A stretch of 64,000 bases of DNA from Methanolinea sp. (GTDB lineage Archaea > Halobacteriota > Methanomicrobia > Methanomicrobiales > Methanospirillaceae): NCBI GenBank assembly GCA_024518585.1, contig JANIHI010000001.1, positions 62,001-126,000 on the forward strand, written 5' to 3'. Shown piece after piece: positions 47,939-58,667 of this stretch. Under the pieces are notes generated by a model that ran no database searches, was not told the DNA's origin, and saw only the letters and a program-made list of their open reading frames with translations. Numbering within the stretch: position 1 is the stretch's first letter; each line of letters opens with the position of its first letter. The position numbers and the translations under genes are program-made.

Positions 47939-50590
47939 TCAGATCTTGAACTTGGAGACTTCTGTCGAGACCCTGACCACGATGTTGTTGACATTGGCAA
48001 TGACCTTTGTGATCTGGTCAATTGCTGCCGCTGACTCCTCGCTGACTGCAGCGGCATCGGTGGCCTCCTTGGCCGCGTTCCGGACGAGGCTGTTGACCTC
48101 GTTGATACTCGCTGTGACTTCCTCGACCGACGCTGCCTGCTCCTCTGATGCCGTCGCGACTTCGGTCACGTTCCGGCTGATCTGGTCGATCGACTCGACG
48201 ATCCTGTTGAAGTTCTCGAGGGTCTCCTTGAGGGCGATGCTGCCTTCCTTGACCTCGGTATTGGATACGGCAACCGTCTCTGCAGCCGTCTGGGTCTGTT
48301 TCTGGAGGTTGCCGATCATCTCGGCGATCTTCTCTGCCGAGACCCGGGACTCCTCGGCGAGGGACTTGACCTCGGTCGCGACAACCGCGAATCCCCGACC
48401 GGCATCCCCGGCCCGGGCAGCCTCGATAGCGGCATTGAGGGCCAGCAGGTTCGTCTGGTTGGCAAGGTCGGTGATCAGGTTGACGATCTCGCCGATCTTG
48501 TCCATCTGGGACTTGATCTCGAGGATGATCTCGTTGACTTCGTTCGACGACCTCGTGATGCCGTTCATCCCGGCCTCGGTCTTCTTTGCAAGCTCAATAC
48601 CCTTCCGCGAGTAGTCGTTCGTCTCCTGGACGAGCGTTGAGACGGATTCTGCCTTTGCCGCGACCTGCTGGATGGTCTTGGAGAGGTCTTCCATTGCCTT
48701 GAGGACCTCGTTGATGCCCTGGCTGCTCTGCTCGGCGTTGGAACTGACTGCCGCGGCGTTCTTTGCCACATGGGCTGACCCTGCCGAGACCTCTTCGATG
48801 CTCGCGTTTGCCTCCTCGGCACTCGCCCCGAGTTCCGTCAGCTGCTGGTTGACGAGCGAGAGGGCCTTTGAGACCTGGACGCCAATATTGTCGAGGGCTT
48901 CCCGGAACTTCTGGAACTCTCCCATGGTCGTCAGTTTTGAATTCCACCGTGCTGTGAAATCCCCGGCAGCATACCTGTCGCAAACCCGCATAGCTTCGTT
49001 GAGAGGGGCAACCACAGTATCAAGGGTCTTGTTAATCCCCTCCACAATGGTCCGGTATTCACCCTGGTGCCTGCTTGCGTCCGCGCGTGTATTCAGTTGT
49101 CCCTCGGCAGCAGCCTTGACCAGCATACCCGTATCTTTGATCAGAAGGTCAACGGTTTCAAAACAATTGATTATCGCAGGCAGCAGGTGGTCTTCTTCAC
49201 TCCGCTTCCCAACTCTCTTCAATTCCGCGAGGTCACTGGTGTCTCCAACCGCAATCTCATTAATCTGCCTTGTTACTGCAAGCAGGCGTTCTCTCACCAG
49301 GTTGGTCGATTCTGCCATGGTGGCAAAGATGCCCTGGTACTTCCCTTCCACCTTCCTTGTGTTGTCGTTTACCGCCATGCGGTGCAGCACCTGGTCACAT
49401 TCCACAAGCCCCTGGAGGCCGTCAATGCAGTTGTTGATACTGGATTTCAGGGTATTGAAATCACCGCGATAAGACTCGGTGATCTTCTGGGGGATGTTAC
49501 CCTTGCCGATCTCTTCAACATATTTTGCAGCGACATTGAGGGGACCTATAACGGCATCGAGAGTCTCGTTGACACCCTCCACGATCTTCCGGTAATCGCC
49601 CTGGTGCCTGGTCGCATCCGCCCGGGTACTCAGCTTGCCTTCAACTGCCGCCTTCGCAAGCATGTCTGCATCGGCAACGAGGGCTTTGATTGCATCCCTC
49701 ATCTGGATGAGTGCCGGCACGATCTCGTCCTGGCTGTCCTTCGCCTGGATGTTTGCCGTCAGGTCACCGGCCGCAATCTTCTTCATGGCACCGACGACAA
49801 TGACCTGGAGATCCTCAGAGAACTGGTCCATAGCCGCCGCCATGATGCCGATCTCATCCTTCCGGTTCAACTTCAGCCGGTTACCGAGGTGGCCCTTGCC
49901 CATCTCCTGTATATTCTTTACAGCCTGATCGAGTGGCCTGGTAATGCTCCTGGAGAGGTAAAGTGCAAGGACAACTGCGAGGATGACGCCGACGACGGTT
50001 GCGATGATCATCATCATTGCGCTGCTGTTGTAGAGAGCTGTATTGGCAACAGATAATTTCTCTGCTTCTTTCTCGTTGATTTCCAGCATTTTGTGGATCG
50101 CATTGACTGCCCCTTCTCTTGCGGTAATTATCGGTGAACCTGCAGATAGCGCTGCGTCGACAGCTTTCATGTCGTTTTTATCAACAGCGGCCATCAAGGC
50201 ATCATAATGCGTGTTAAAGGCAGCATAATTTGAGTCAAATTCTGCAAGAGCTTTTTCCTCCTCCGGGGTCAGGTATGTGGCGCGGTACGCATCCATTTTC
50301 TCCTTGATATTTGCACGGAGTTCCGGTACCGTCGTCTTGGCAATAGTTTCCCGGCTTTCGGGGACGTATATATACCGGTACATCTCAGCCCGCATCTGCT
50401 GGAAATCACCATTCACTTGTCCAAGTTGATCAAGGGGAATAACCCGGTCTTCATACATTGCCGTATCAGCGGCATCAAGGGCACCCATGTTGATGTAGCC
50501 GATTGCTGCAACGACAACAAGAATAATGATCACTACCAGGTACCCCAGGATCATTTTTTTCCCGATTTTCATGTCATCAATGAAACTCAT
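47939..50590 (-). CDS. Transmembrane methyl-accepting chemotaxis protein
   Basis: 883 aa; N-terminal TM + extracellular region, HAMP-like repeats, hairpin tip [41 protein letters not shown]. Confidence 0.96.
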   Translation of the reverse strand: MSFIDDMKIGKKMILGYLVVIIILVVVAAIGYINMGALDAADTAMYEDRVIPLDQLGQVNGDFQQMRAEMYRYIYVPESRETIAKTTVPELRANIKEKMDAYRATYLTPEEEKALAEFDSNYAAFNTHYDALMAAVDKNDMKAVDAALSAGSPIITAREGAVNAIHKMLEINEKEAEKLSVANTALYNSSAMMMIIATVVGVILAVVLALYLSRSITRPLDQAVKNIQEMGKGHLGNRLKLNRKDEIGIMAAAMDQFSEDLQVIVVGAMKKIAAGDLTANIQAKDSQDEIVPALIQMRDAIKALVADADMLAKAAVEGKLSTRADATRHQGDYRKIVEGVNETLDAVIGPLNVAAKYVEEIGKGNIPQKITESYRGDFNTLKSSINNCIDGLQGLVECDQVLHRMAVNDNTRKVEGKYQGIFATMAESTNLVRERLLAVTRQINEIAVGDTSDLAELKRVGKRSEEDHLLPAIINCFETVDLLIKDTGMLVKAAAEGQLNTRADASRHQGEYRTIVEGINKTLDTVVAPLNEAMRVCDRYAAGDFTARWNSKLTTMGEFQKFREALDNIGVQVSKALSLVNQQLTELGASAEEANASIEEVSAGSAHVAKNAAAVSSNAEQSSQGINEVLKAMEDLSKTIQQVAAKAESVSTLVQETNDYSRKGIELAKKTEAGMNGITRSSNEVNEIILEIKSQMDKIGEIVNLITDLANQTNLLALNAAIEAARAGDAGRGFAVVATEVKSLAEESRVSAEKIAEMIGNLQKQTQTAAETVAVSNTEVKEGSIALKETLENFNRIVESIDQISRNVTEVATASEEQAASVEEVTASINEVNSLVRNAAKEATDAAAVSEESAAAIDQITKVIANVNNIVVRVSTEVSKFKI

Positions 50591-51081
50591 AAGTCACCCA
50601 ATCATCATTCCTCACCACCCTGGAAGAGCACCTTGTCCAAGAGAGCCCTTGCCAGGCAACATTGTTCAAATACTTGTACATAATGCATTAACCCAAGCTT
50701 AAAGAGAGTCAGCTCACTGGCATGTTCTCCTGAAGAACGGCACATATCAGGGTTACAATAGTGCCAGGCATTCAGGTTTCCATCCGGGAGAATGCGGAAA
50801 TTTTTTTCCATGCAGTGTAAACGTCCCCTCTTTCGTACCATCTTTCGTACCAGGCATTTGTGCACATCACTCAAAGGCAATCGATCAATGCGTACGTGCT
50901 GTAATATCGCGTGCCCATACCATGGAGCGATAGCCAGAGTGAGTAAAAGGGAAGTGGATTTTATGTCTTATAAATATTTCGCCCTATCATCATCAAAACC
51001 AATAATTAATGTAGATGTATGATAATGATGGTAATTGCTGGTGTGTATTAAAGCTGGATAATTTCATGCAACGGTGTCCGG

Positions 51082-52320
51082 ATGGTGGATAAGGGGGATA
51101 TCGAGAGGATAAGGGAATTACTGGGACAGCACAAGCAGGGCCTGACCATCGATGAGGTCGCTCGCTACCTCGGGATTAACCGGAGCACGGCGTCCAAGTA
51201 CCTGAATTCCCTCGTATTTTCAGGGGCCGCAACAATCAGGAGGCTTGGGCCGGCAAAGCTCTTCTACCTGCGTGAGGTCGTCCCCCTTGACCAGCTCCTT
51301 GACCACGCGTCTGATGGCTTTATCGTGATCGACTCCGCGTATGTAGTTCACTACCTGAACAGGACTGTCTGCCACGTCTTTGGTTGCCAGCCGGACGATG
51401 TCATCGGCCTGCACGTGCACGATACACCACTCTACCCCCTCTTTTCACCCGAGACGTTCCATGCTATAGAGAACGTGGCCGATGGCGACAGGACGCAGAT
51501 TAGCGAATCCCAACGCATCGGGGGCGTGGAGTGGACGGTCGAAAAATGGATATTCCCTCTCCATTTCAAATCGGGACTCATGGGGATCGGGATTGTCTGC
51601 CGCTTCGCAAGCCCTGCCGGCGGGCCAGGGGCCGGCGAGGGAGATCGGGAAGAGACGGTCCCCCCCCTCACCCTGAAATCATACCTCCAGCAGACCCAGT
51701 TGAATACGCTCCTCCGGCGGTACGCAAAGAACCAGGTCAGCCTTGCCCTCGATATCGCCAGGAAAATGAAGCTAACCCGGGTAAACGGGATAGTATCTGA
51801 CCTTGCCCGGGAGCAGGAAGAGACCCTCCAGTCGCTTTTCCTCAACATCCGGTCATTTGACGATTTCCTTGGTGATGAACCATTGAAGCCCGGCTGGTAC
51901 TCCCTCGATGAGACCGTTCGTGATGCCCTCTCATCCGTAAAACTCGCGGGTATCCATTTTTTTTCCGACGGCACAGGGTATTTGGTCTGTTCAACCCAGG
52001 GCTTCCCGCTCGTACTCCGGGCTTTACTTGAAAACTCGGTTGTCCACGGTGGAAAGGTCACATCCATCCGCTTCACTGCCCGCGAGATGGGCGGGGGGCT
52101 CGTCATCACCTATGAGGATGACGGGGCTGGTATCCCCGAGGCTGAAAAAACGCAGATATTCGAGTGGGGCAGGGGACCGCACCGGGCCCATTCCCTTTTC
52201 CTTGCACGTCAGGTACTCTCAGTGACCGGCATATCGATAAAAGAGACAGGGAGGCCCGGGAGGGGGGCACGGTTCGAGATCCTCGTCCCTCCTGGCAGGT
52301 TCCGGCCGGCATCTGAATGA
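51082..52320 (+). CDS. HTH-PAS-HATPase protein (putative kinase/regulator)
   Basis: N-terminal winged HTH (TIDEVARYLGINRSTASKYLNSLV), PAS-like domain, HATPase (LLENSVVHGGK, YEDDGAGIP, HSLFLARQVLSVTGISI). Confidence 0.82.
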   Translation: MVDKGDIERIRELLGQHKQGLTIDEVARYLGINRSTASKYLNSLVFSGAATIRRLGPAKLFYLREVVPLDQLLDHASDGFIVIDSAYVVHYLNRTVCHVFGCQPDDVIGLHVHDTPLYPLFSPETFHAIENVADGDRTQISESQRIGGVEWTVEKWIFPLHFKSGLMGIGIVCRFASPAGGPGAGEGDREETVPPLTLKSYLQQTQLNTLLRRYAKNQVSLALDIARKMKLTRVNGIVSDLAREQEETLQSLFLNIRSFDDFLGDEPLKPGWYSLDETVRDALSSVKLAGIHFFSDGTGYLVCSTQGFPLVLRALLENSVVHGGKVTSIRFTAREMGGGLVITYEDDGAGIPEAEKTQIFEWGRGPHRAHSLFLARQVLSVTGISIKETGRPGRGARFEILVPPGRFRPASE

Positions 52321-52330
52321 GGGGCCCGTA

Positions 52331-53131
52331 TCAGGCCGTGTCCTTCCGCACAAAGATCTTCTGGAGTGGCTTGAAGGGTGCAAAGAGGTGTTCCACTTCC
52401 CGCCCAAGGAACTCACTCATTCCCATGACGTAGTAGCCACCGGGGCGCAGCCCCTGGTGAAACATCCGGACAAGGTCGTTCTTCTGGGAATCAGTAAAGT
52501 ATATCGTCACATTCCGGCAGGATATGAGGTCAAGGTCTCGCGAAACGGGGATTCCTGACATCAGGTCATGGTGCTGGAACCGGACTTTCTCCCTGATGTG
52601 GGGCTTTATCTCGAATTTTCCGTCGCTGTTTGCGGTGAAATGGCGGTGGAGCTGCCGTTCATTGACGTATTCAAGTGCAGGTTTTTCGTAGATACCTTCC
52701 CTGGCCTTTTTCAGGATTGTCTCGTCGATGTCCGTGGCAATGACCATCCAGTCAACGTCCTTTCGAAGGAGGGTCAGGTCGTAGAGCATGATGGCAAATG
52801 AATAGGGTTCTTCTCCCGATGAGCAGCCTGCACTCCATATCCGTATCCTGCCCTTCTGCCGGAGGAGGGCAGGAATAATCTCGGTCCTGATGCAGTCAAA
52901 GACGGGGGGGTCGCGGAAGAACTTGGTGACGTTGATGGTGAGGGCATTCTTGAGGGCTTCATGCTCCTCGGGGTTCTTAACGAGGAAGTCCTGGTATTCC
53001 CTGTAACTGGAGATCTTCCTGACGTTCATCCGGGACGCGAGTCGGCGCCTGATATAGTCCTCCTTGTACTGGGTGCACTGGATATGGAAGAGGCGCTCTA
53101 TCGTCTTGAGGAGGCTTTGAAATTCGTCCAT
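52331..53131 (-). CDS. cheR: CheR MCP methyltransferase
   Basis: RIWSAGCSSGEEPYSFAIMLYD, VIATDIDETILKKAREGIY, DLISCRNVTIYF; start at MDEFQSLL. Confidence 0.96.
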   Translation of the reverse strand: MDEFQSLLKTIERLFHIQCTQYKEDYIRRRLASRMNVRKISSYREYQDFLVKNPEEHEALKNALTINVTKFFRDPPVFDCIRTEIIPALLRQKGRIRIWSAGCSSGEEPYSFAIMLYDLTLLRKDVDWMVIATDIDETILKKAREGIYEKPALEYVNERQLHRHFTANSDGKFEIKPHIREKVRFQHHDLMSGIPVSRDLDLISCRNVTIYFTDSQKNDLVRMFHQGLRPGGYYVMGMSEFLGREVEHLFAPFKPLQKIFVRKDTA

Positions 53132-53150
53132 GGCAACCGGGCCGGCCTCT

Positions 53151-53651
53151 TCACCGCTTGGCCAGCTCAAAGATGTGGGAGAGTACTTTATCAATATCGA
53201 GATATAAAATGAGGCGATCCATGCATTCTTCGTCGCCCGGCACTGCCCGGTCACCCCGGAGGCGGATGACTCCCTTTATGAACGATTTTTTCCCTGGTGC
53301 ATCACCCGAAAATGAATAATCAACATCTGCATCAGGGACAAAGATTACAGAGTAAACATCGTCCACGATAAACCCGACCTTGTCCCCCTTTGCGACCTCT
53401 GAGACCAGGATGACGAATTTCTGGGTTGGTGAAACCGGTTGACCGGGGCCTGCACCTGCGCCCGTGCTGTCGATGATCCGGCAAAGGGATATGATTGTTG
53501 TGATCTCGCCCCTGATATTTGTCATGCCGACGATGTAGTCAGGCGCCCGTGGAATGGGCGTGACCGGCAGCGAGTTGACTATCTCCCGCGTATAACTAAT
53601 ATCGAGGGCATAGGTATTTGAGTCCAACCCGAATTCCAGGATCTCAGGCAT
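53151..53651 (-). CDS. cheW: Chemotaxis coupling protein CheW (second)
   Basis: YALDISYTREIVNSLPVTPIPRAPDYIVGMTNIRGEITTIISL. Confidence 0.94.
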   Translation of the reverse strand: MPEILEFGLDSNTYALDISYTREIVNSLPVTPIPRAPDYIVGMTNIRGEITTIISLCRIIDSTGAGAGPGQPVSPTQKFVILVSEVAKGDKVGFIVDDVYSVIFVPDADVDYSFSGDAPGKKSFIKGVIRLRGDRAVPGDEECMDRLILYLDIDKVLSHIFELAKR

Positions 53652-53668
53652 GCCCTGTTACCAACCTC

Positions 53669-55276
53669 TCAATCACTGACCCTGAATGTCCCCACGACTT
53701 TCCGACATTCCGCCATCTTCTGGCGGATCTCGCTCGTTGCACTCGCGATCTCCTCGATCGATGCGCTGCTCTCCTGCGCAAGTGCCGCCAGGTTTTCCGA
53801 ACTCCTCTCGGTGTTCAGGATGAGAGAGTGGATACGCTCGACATTGGTCATCACGTTCTCGGTTGCCACCGCCTGGTTTTCTGTTGCTTTTGAAATCTCG
53901 GCGATCCTCTCTGCAGTCGCCTTTACCCCCGATGCCATCTGGTTCAATGCATCAATGGTGATCTCAACACTCCTGATACCCGTCATGATCTCGTCGTATG
54001 CCTTCTTCATCGATGTGACGGTCTGGCCACTCGAATGCGAGATGTCCCGGATGACGTTATCGATATTCTTGGTCGCGTTCTTTGAACCCCCGGCAAGGTT
54101 CCGTACTTCCCCGGCGACAACGGCAAATCCCCTTCCATGCTCACCCGCACGTGCTGCCTCGATCGCCGCATTGAGAGCGAGCAGGTTCGTCTGGTTTGCG
54201 ATATCGGTAATAATCCTGACGATATTGCTGATCTCCTGCATCTTTGCGTTCAGGGTAACCATCTCGTCCATGACCCGGCGGGAGAGATCCTGGACAACGG
54301 TCATCTTCCCGGATGCTTCCTTGCCAAGTTTTCCGGCGTTCTCACCGGCTGAAAGCACGTTCCGGGATGTCTGCTCCATCTCCTGCGCTGTCCGGGCTAT
54401 CCTCTCGACGGCGGTATTGAGCTCCGTGATATCCCGGGTCACCTTCTCGAGCTGCTGGAGCTGGGCCCTTGTCTCCTCCGAGTTCTTCTGGGCAGTGACA
54501 GCAACGTTCTGCGATGCCCGCGCGATCTCATCCGTCCCCGCGAGAATGTCCCCCATGGAATGGTCAAGATTCTCGATCATCTCCGTGATAGTGGAAAGGA
54601 CCCCGGTCAGGCGGTCAATGCTCTCGTTGAGGTCTTTCTTGACCTTGTCGAGAGGGTCGTCATCGTACACGGGTGCCTTTGTGGTGAGATCCCCCTTCGC
54701 CAGGTTTGACAGGACTACCCCGATCTCTGCCATGCTCTTTTTAAGGCGCTCTTCGAGGGCTCGTTTCCCCGTGATATCGTTATAGATGACAAAGACTGTC
54801 TGGACCTCTCCCTTGTCATCGGAGATCGGTATCCCGTACTGCTCGAGGACCTTTCTGCCGGTCGGCATTTCAACGGTGACTTCTCCAAAGCTCCGCTTTT
54901 TTTCTGCGAACGCAACCTTCAGCCCTTCTCCTTTCTGGTCGAGAACCGAAAAGCTCTTTGCACTCATCTTTTTCAACTGGGCACGATCAATCCCGGAGAG
55001 GGTGCTGTAGGCCTGGTTTGCCGAGATGATGTTCCAGTTCCTGTCAAAGATAACAATCGGAAATGGATTTTCTGCAAACGTGATCTGGTTCCTCAGTCGC
55101 AGGTCCTCGGCTGTTTTGAGGAGGGCATTGATCGTCTCTGCGTACTGCCTGCAGGCGGGATCAATGTTTTCCGTATCCAGTGTTACCGAATAGGAAGCCC
55201 TTTTCTTAATAGCGTCTTGGATATCCGCAAGAGTGCCCTTTTTGACCATGGTATCCGTACTTGAATTGTTGCTCAA
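53669..55276 (-). CDS. Soluble PAS-containing methyl-accepting chemotaxis protein
   Basis: 535 aa, no clear TM; PAS ([25 protein letters not shown]), HAMP-like, MCP tip [40 protein letters not shown]. Confidence 0.95.
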   Translation of the reverse strand: MSNNSSTDTMVKKGTLADIQDAIKKRASYSVTLDTENIDPACRQYAETINALLKTAEDLRLRNQITFAENPFPIVIFDRNWNIISANQAYSTLSGIDRAQLKKMSAKSFSVLDQKGEGLKVAFAEKKRSFGEVTVEMPTGRKVLEQYGIPISDDKGEVQTVFVIYNDITGKRALEERLKKSMAEIGVVLSNLAKGDLTTKAPVYDDDPLDKVKKDLNESIDRLTGVLSTITEMIENLDHSMGDILAGTDEIARASQNVAVTAQKNSEETRAQLQQLEKVTRDITELNTAVERIARTAQEMEQTSRNVLSAGENAGKLGKEASGKMTVVQDLSRRVMDEMVTLNAKMQEISNIVRIITDIANQTNLLALNAAIEAARAGEHGRGFAVVAGEVRNLAGGSKNATKNIDNVIRDISHSSGQTVTSMKKAYDEIMTGIRSVEITIDALNQMASGVKATAERIAEISKATENQAVATENVMTNVERIHSLILNTERSSENLAALAQESSASIEEIASATSEIRQKMAECRKVVGTFRVSD

Positions 55277-55473
55277 GCACTATATTAAATCATTGGTTAT
55301 AATGAGCATAACTAAAAAACACGCATGTTCATTAAAAACAAAAACCGGGAAAGGACAATCCGGGATAATGACCGGGTGCACCGCATGGCTGACCATGGGG
55401 GACCGGCAGATGCAGGAGATGAGGGCAGTTTTATCCAAATTCTCAAATATTTGCCGGTACCATATTCTTACCC

Positions 55474-56103
55474 ATGAAGACCTCGTCCCGCGAGGACATC
55501 CTTGAAGCGATCTGTCTCCTCTTCAAAAAAAATAAAAAAGAGACTACCATTGGGGAGGTTACCGACCAGCTCGCGCTCAGCCGGGAGGAGGTATCTGAAA
55601 AGATTGGCCAGCTGGAACAAAACGGGGACCTGGAGGTGCACGACGGGGAGACCATCTCCCTCACTCCCCAGGGGAAGGAGGTTGGGGACCGCACGATGAA
55701 GAAGCACGAGGTACTCGAGTGCTTCCTTTCAGATGTGCTGGGAATGGATCGCCGGTCGGCGTCCAGGGAGGCCTGCATCCTTGAACATGGCATCTCGGAT
55801 GCTGCAACAGAGAGGCTCGAGGGCTTCATGTCCCGGCCCCGCAGGAGGGGGTGGAGGACCCACCGTGGCCCCCGGCATTTCTCGTCCCTGCTTGATTTCC
55901 CCGAGGGGACAAAAGTGACCATCGTGAGTGTGCGGTGTCCCCTGGGATGCGAACACCTGGCAGACCTCGGCATCTTCCCGGGCGAGGACATCAGCATAGT
56001 ACGGGTCCTGAACCACAAGGCCATCGTCGTCAGAGTCAAGGGATGTGATATTGCGTTGAGCCCTGAAATTGCATCCTGCATCCTGGCGGAGAAGAGAGGA
56101 TGA
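55474..56103 (+). CDS. feoA: HTH + FeoA-type SH3 domain protein (DtxR-like regulator/FeoA)
   Basis: N-terminal winged helix; FeoA-like C-terminus (GCEHLADLGIFPGEDISIVRV...GCDIALSPEIASCILAE); overlaps feoB by 4 nt. Confidence 0.85.
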   Translation: MKTSSREDILEAICLLFKKNKKETTIGEVTDQLALSREEVSEKIGQLEQNGDLEVHDGETISLTPQGKEVGDRTMKKHEVLECFLSDVLGMDRRSASREACILEHGISDAATERLEGFMSRPRRRGWRTHRGPRHFSSLLDFPEGTKVTIVSVRCPLGCEHLADLGIFPGEDISIVRVLNHKAIVVRVKGCDIALSPEIASCILAEKRG

Positions 56104-57950
56104 AACTTGGGCTTATCGGGAACCCCAACGTAGGCAAGTCCCTCATCTTCCACCAGCTGACGGGCCTTGGCGTCGAGGTCAGCAACTACCCGGGTACCAC
56201 CGTTGACCTCTTCTCGGGCAGGCTCTGCTACCAGAACGAAAAACTTGAGCTTGTCGACCTGCCGGGGGTCTACTCGCTGACCGGGAAGTCTCCGGAAGAA
56301 GTCATTGTCAGGAATTTCCTGCTGTGTGGTGATGTCGCGGCACTCATCATGGTGCTCGATGCCACGCACCTGGAGAGGAACCTCTACCTCCTCCTGCAGG
56401 TTGCCGAGTACGAAAAGCCCCTCATTGTTGTGCTGAACATGATGGACGAGGCCGCAAAGCAGGGGAAAGTGATCGATACCGGAAAGCTCTCCTCGATCCT
56501 TGGCGTCGAAGTAATCCCGGTAATCGCAACACAGGGGAAAAACATCGAGGCCATCATTCCCGGGGCCATCTCCCGTGCCAGGATTCCGGCACTACAGATC
56601 CCCTATGATACCCACATCGAGGCTGCCATCCGCAGCCTTTCCGCCGTCCACGGTATCAGCAGGTGGAAAGCTATCCAGGCACTCCTGGGCCTTGAAGAGG
56701 ATCCGGGCCTGAGAGAGTCCGTCACTGCCCTTGCCTGTGAGCTGGAGGAGATGCACCACATGTCCGTCCCGCAGATAATCGCCGGAAACCGCCACCATTG
56801 TGCCCGGGCCATTGCAGAGAGGGTCATCAGGGAGAGGGAACCTCCAAGGCCCGATTCCCTCGATGCCGTTCTCACGTCGCGGAAGACGGGGCCCTTCATC
56901 CTTGTCGGCGTTCTCCTGGGGATCCTGCTCTCGGTCTTCTTTATTGGTTCCTTTCTCGAGGAGATCCTCGTCGGGCTCTTTGATGCCTTTGTCATTTTGC
57001 CGTTTAACTCCCTCGACCTTGCCCCGCTCGTCCACCAGCTCGGCCTTGCATTCCTGCTCGCACTCCAGGCCGGCCTCGGCATCGCGTTCCCGTTCATTTT
57101 CACGTTTTACGTCTTTATTTCCATCCTCGAAGATACGGGGTACCTGACCCGGGCAGCGTTCCTTGCCGACCAGGCCATGCACAGGCTCGGGATGCACGGC
57201 CAGGGGATCATCCCCCTCATCCTCGGGTTCGGGTGCAATGTCCCGGCAATCATGGGCATCCGCCTCCTCCGTACCCGGAGGGAGAGGGTCATTGCCTCTT
57301 TCCTCGTGACGATGGTGCCCTGTTCAGCAAGGACCGTGATTATTGCCGGGATCGTGGCGGCCTTCATCGGGATAGGGGCTGCATTGAGTGTGTATGCCAT
57401 AACGCTCGGGTTGGTCGTCATGACCGGTCTTGTCCTCTCCCGCATCACGCCGGGCGAACGGTACGGGATGATCCTTGAACTGACCCCGCTTCGCGTACCG
57501 CAGCCGGGCAATGTCCTTGCAAAATCCTGGTACAGGATTAGGGAATTCCTCTTCATCGCGTTCCCGCTGCTCATTGCAGCAAGCCTTGTCCTGGGATTCC
57601 TCCAGTATGCAGGCTTCTTCGATCTCCTGGCAGAATCAACTGGTCCCCTCTCAGAGGCATTCCTCGGCCTCCCGGGCTATGCCACGACCGCCCTCCTCTT
57701 TGGCATCCTCCGCAAGGAGATGGCGCTGGAGACCCTCGTTATCCTGGCCGGAACCACTGACCTGCCCAGCGTCCTGACTGCAGGGCAGCTCTACATCTTT
57801 GCCATCATAAGCGTCCTTTTCATCCCCTGCATATCCACGATTGGTGTCCTTGTGAGGGTCGTGGGAGCCCGGATCACCTTCCTCGTCTCCCTCTACACGC
57901 TGATTCTCGGCGTTTGCATCGGAGCGCTTATAAACATTCTCATAAAATGA
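56100..57950 (+). CDS. feoB: Ferrous iron transport protein B
   Basis: GLIGNPNVGKSLIFHQLTG, YPGTTVDLFSG, DLPGVYSL, GCNVPAIMGIRLL, PCSARTVIIAG. Confidence 0.97.
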   Translation: MKLGLIGNPNVGKSLIFHQLTGLGVEVSNYPGTTVDLFSGRLCYQNEKLELVDLPGVYSLTGKSPEEVIVRNFLLCGDVAALIMVLDATHLERNLYLLLQVAEYEKPLIVVLNMMDEAAKQGKVIDTGKLSSILGVEVIPVIATQGKNIEAIIPGAISRARIPALQIPYDTHIEAAIRSLSAVHGISRWKAIQALLGLEEDPGLRESVTALACELEEMHHMSVPQIIAGNRHHCARAIAERVIREREPPRPDSLDAVLTSRKTGPFILVGVLLGILLSVFFIGSFLEEILVGLFDAFVILPFNSLDLAPLVHQLGLAFLLALQAGLGIAFPFIFTFYVFISILEDTGYLTRAAFLADQAMHRLGMHGQGIIPLILGFGCNVPAIMGIRLLRTRRERVIASFLVTMVPCSARTVIIAGIVAAFIGIGAALSVYAITLGLVVMTGLVLSRITPGERYGMILELTPLRVPQPGNVLAKSWYRIREFLFIAFPLLIAASLVLGFLQYAGFFDLLAESTGPLSEAFLGLPGYATTALLFGILRKEMALETLVILAGTTDLPSVLTAGQLYIFAIISVLFIPCISTIGVLVRVVGARITFLVSLYTLILGVCIGALINILIK

Positions 57951-57959
57951 TATCCAGGG

Positions 57960-58667
57960 ATGTATACCTATAAAACCGGGATCCGCCTTATCGACGAACC
58001 CAAAGGGGGGATTTCTCCGGGTTCAAATATCCTGGTCCTTGCCCCGTCCATGAGCAGCGGGGAGCGCCTCGGGTACGCGGTCGCCAGGCCAAAAACCGGG
58101 GAATATGCCATCATCCTCTCCACTATCATGCGGTCGGTGGACCTCCTTGATTTTTTCTCGTCAGCCCGCCTGGACCCCTCTCCAATTGGGATCATCGATA
58201 CGGTGAGCAAGCTCTCGACCCCCGACATCACCGATACAACGCAGGTGAAGTACGTCTCCAGTCCCAGTGACCTGACCGGGATAGGTATCAAGCTCACATC
58301 AATCGTCGAAAGTATTTTCAGTGGCGATTTTGGGTCCTCTGACCAGTCCCTCTTTCCCCCACCCATCAGGTTCTACGTGGACTCGCTCACTACCCTCCTC
58401 ATGTACCGCAGACTGGAGGTCATTTACCAGTTCCTCCACGTCATCACCTCCAAGCTGAGAAAGATGGAGGCAATAGGGATCTATTCCCTGAACAATGAAT
58501 CATTTGACGAGAGGACAATTTCATTAATCAAACAGCTGATGACTGTAGTGATCGAGGTCAAGAACGAACAACATGGAGACTTCCTCAGGGTGCGGGGAAT
58601 GCCCGGAATAACCCAGGAATGGGTTCCATTCCAGGTAAGGGAGGAGGGATTGGAGGTGATCATGTGA
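57960..58667 (+). CDS. Degenerate RecA/KaiC-superfamily protein
   Basis: KaiC-like TGIRLIDEPKGGISPGSNILVLAPSMSSGERL (Walker A lost) and RFYVDSLTTLLMYRRLEVIYQFLHVITSKLR. Confidence 0.75.
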   Translation: MYTYKTGIRLIDEPKGGISPGSNILVLAPSMSSGERLGYAVARPKTGEYAIILSTIMRSVDLLDFFSSARLDPSPIGIIDTVSKLSTPDITDTTQVKYVSSPSDLTGIGIKLTSIVESIFSGDFGSSDQSLFPPPIRFYVDSLTTLLMYRRLEVIYQFLHVITSKLRKMEAIGIYSLNNESFDERTISLIKQLMTVVIEVKNEQHGDFLRVRGMPGITQEWVPFQVREEGLEVIM

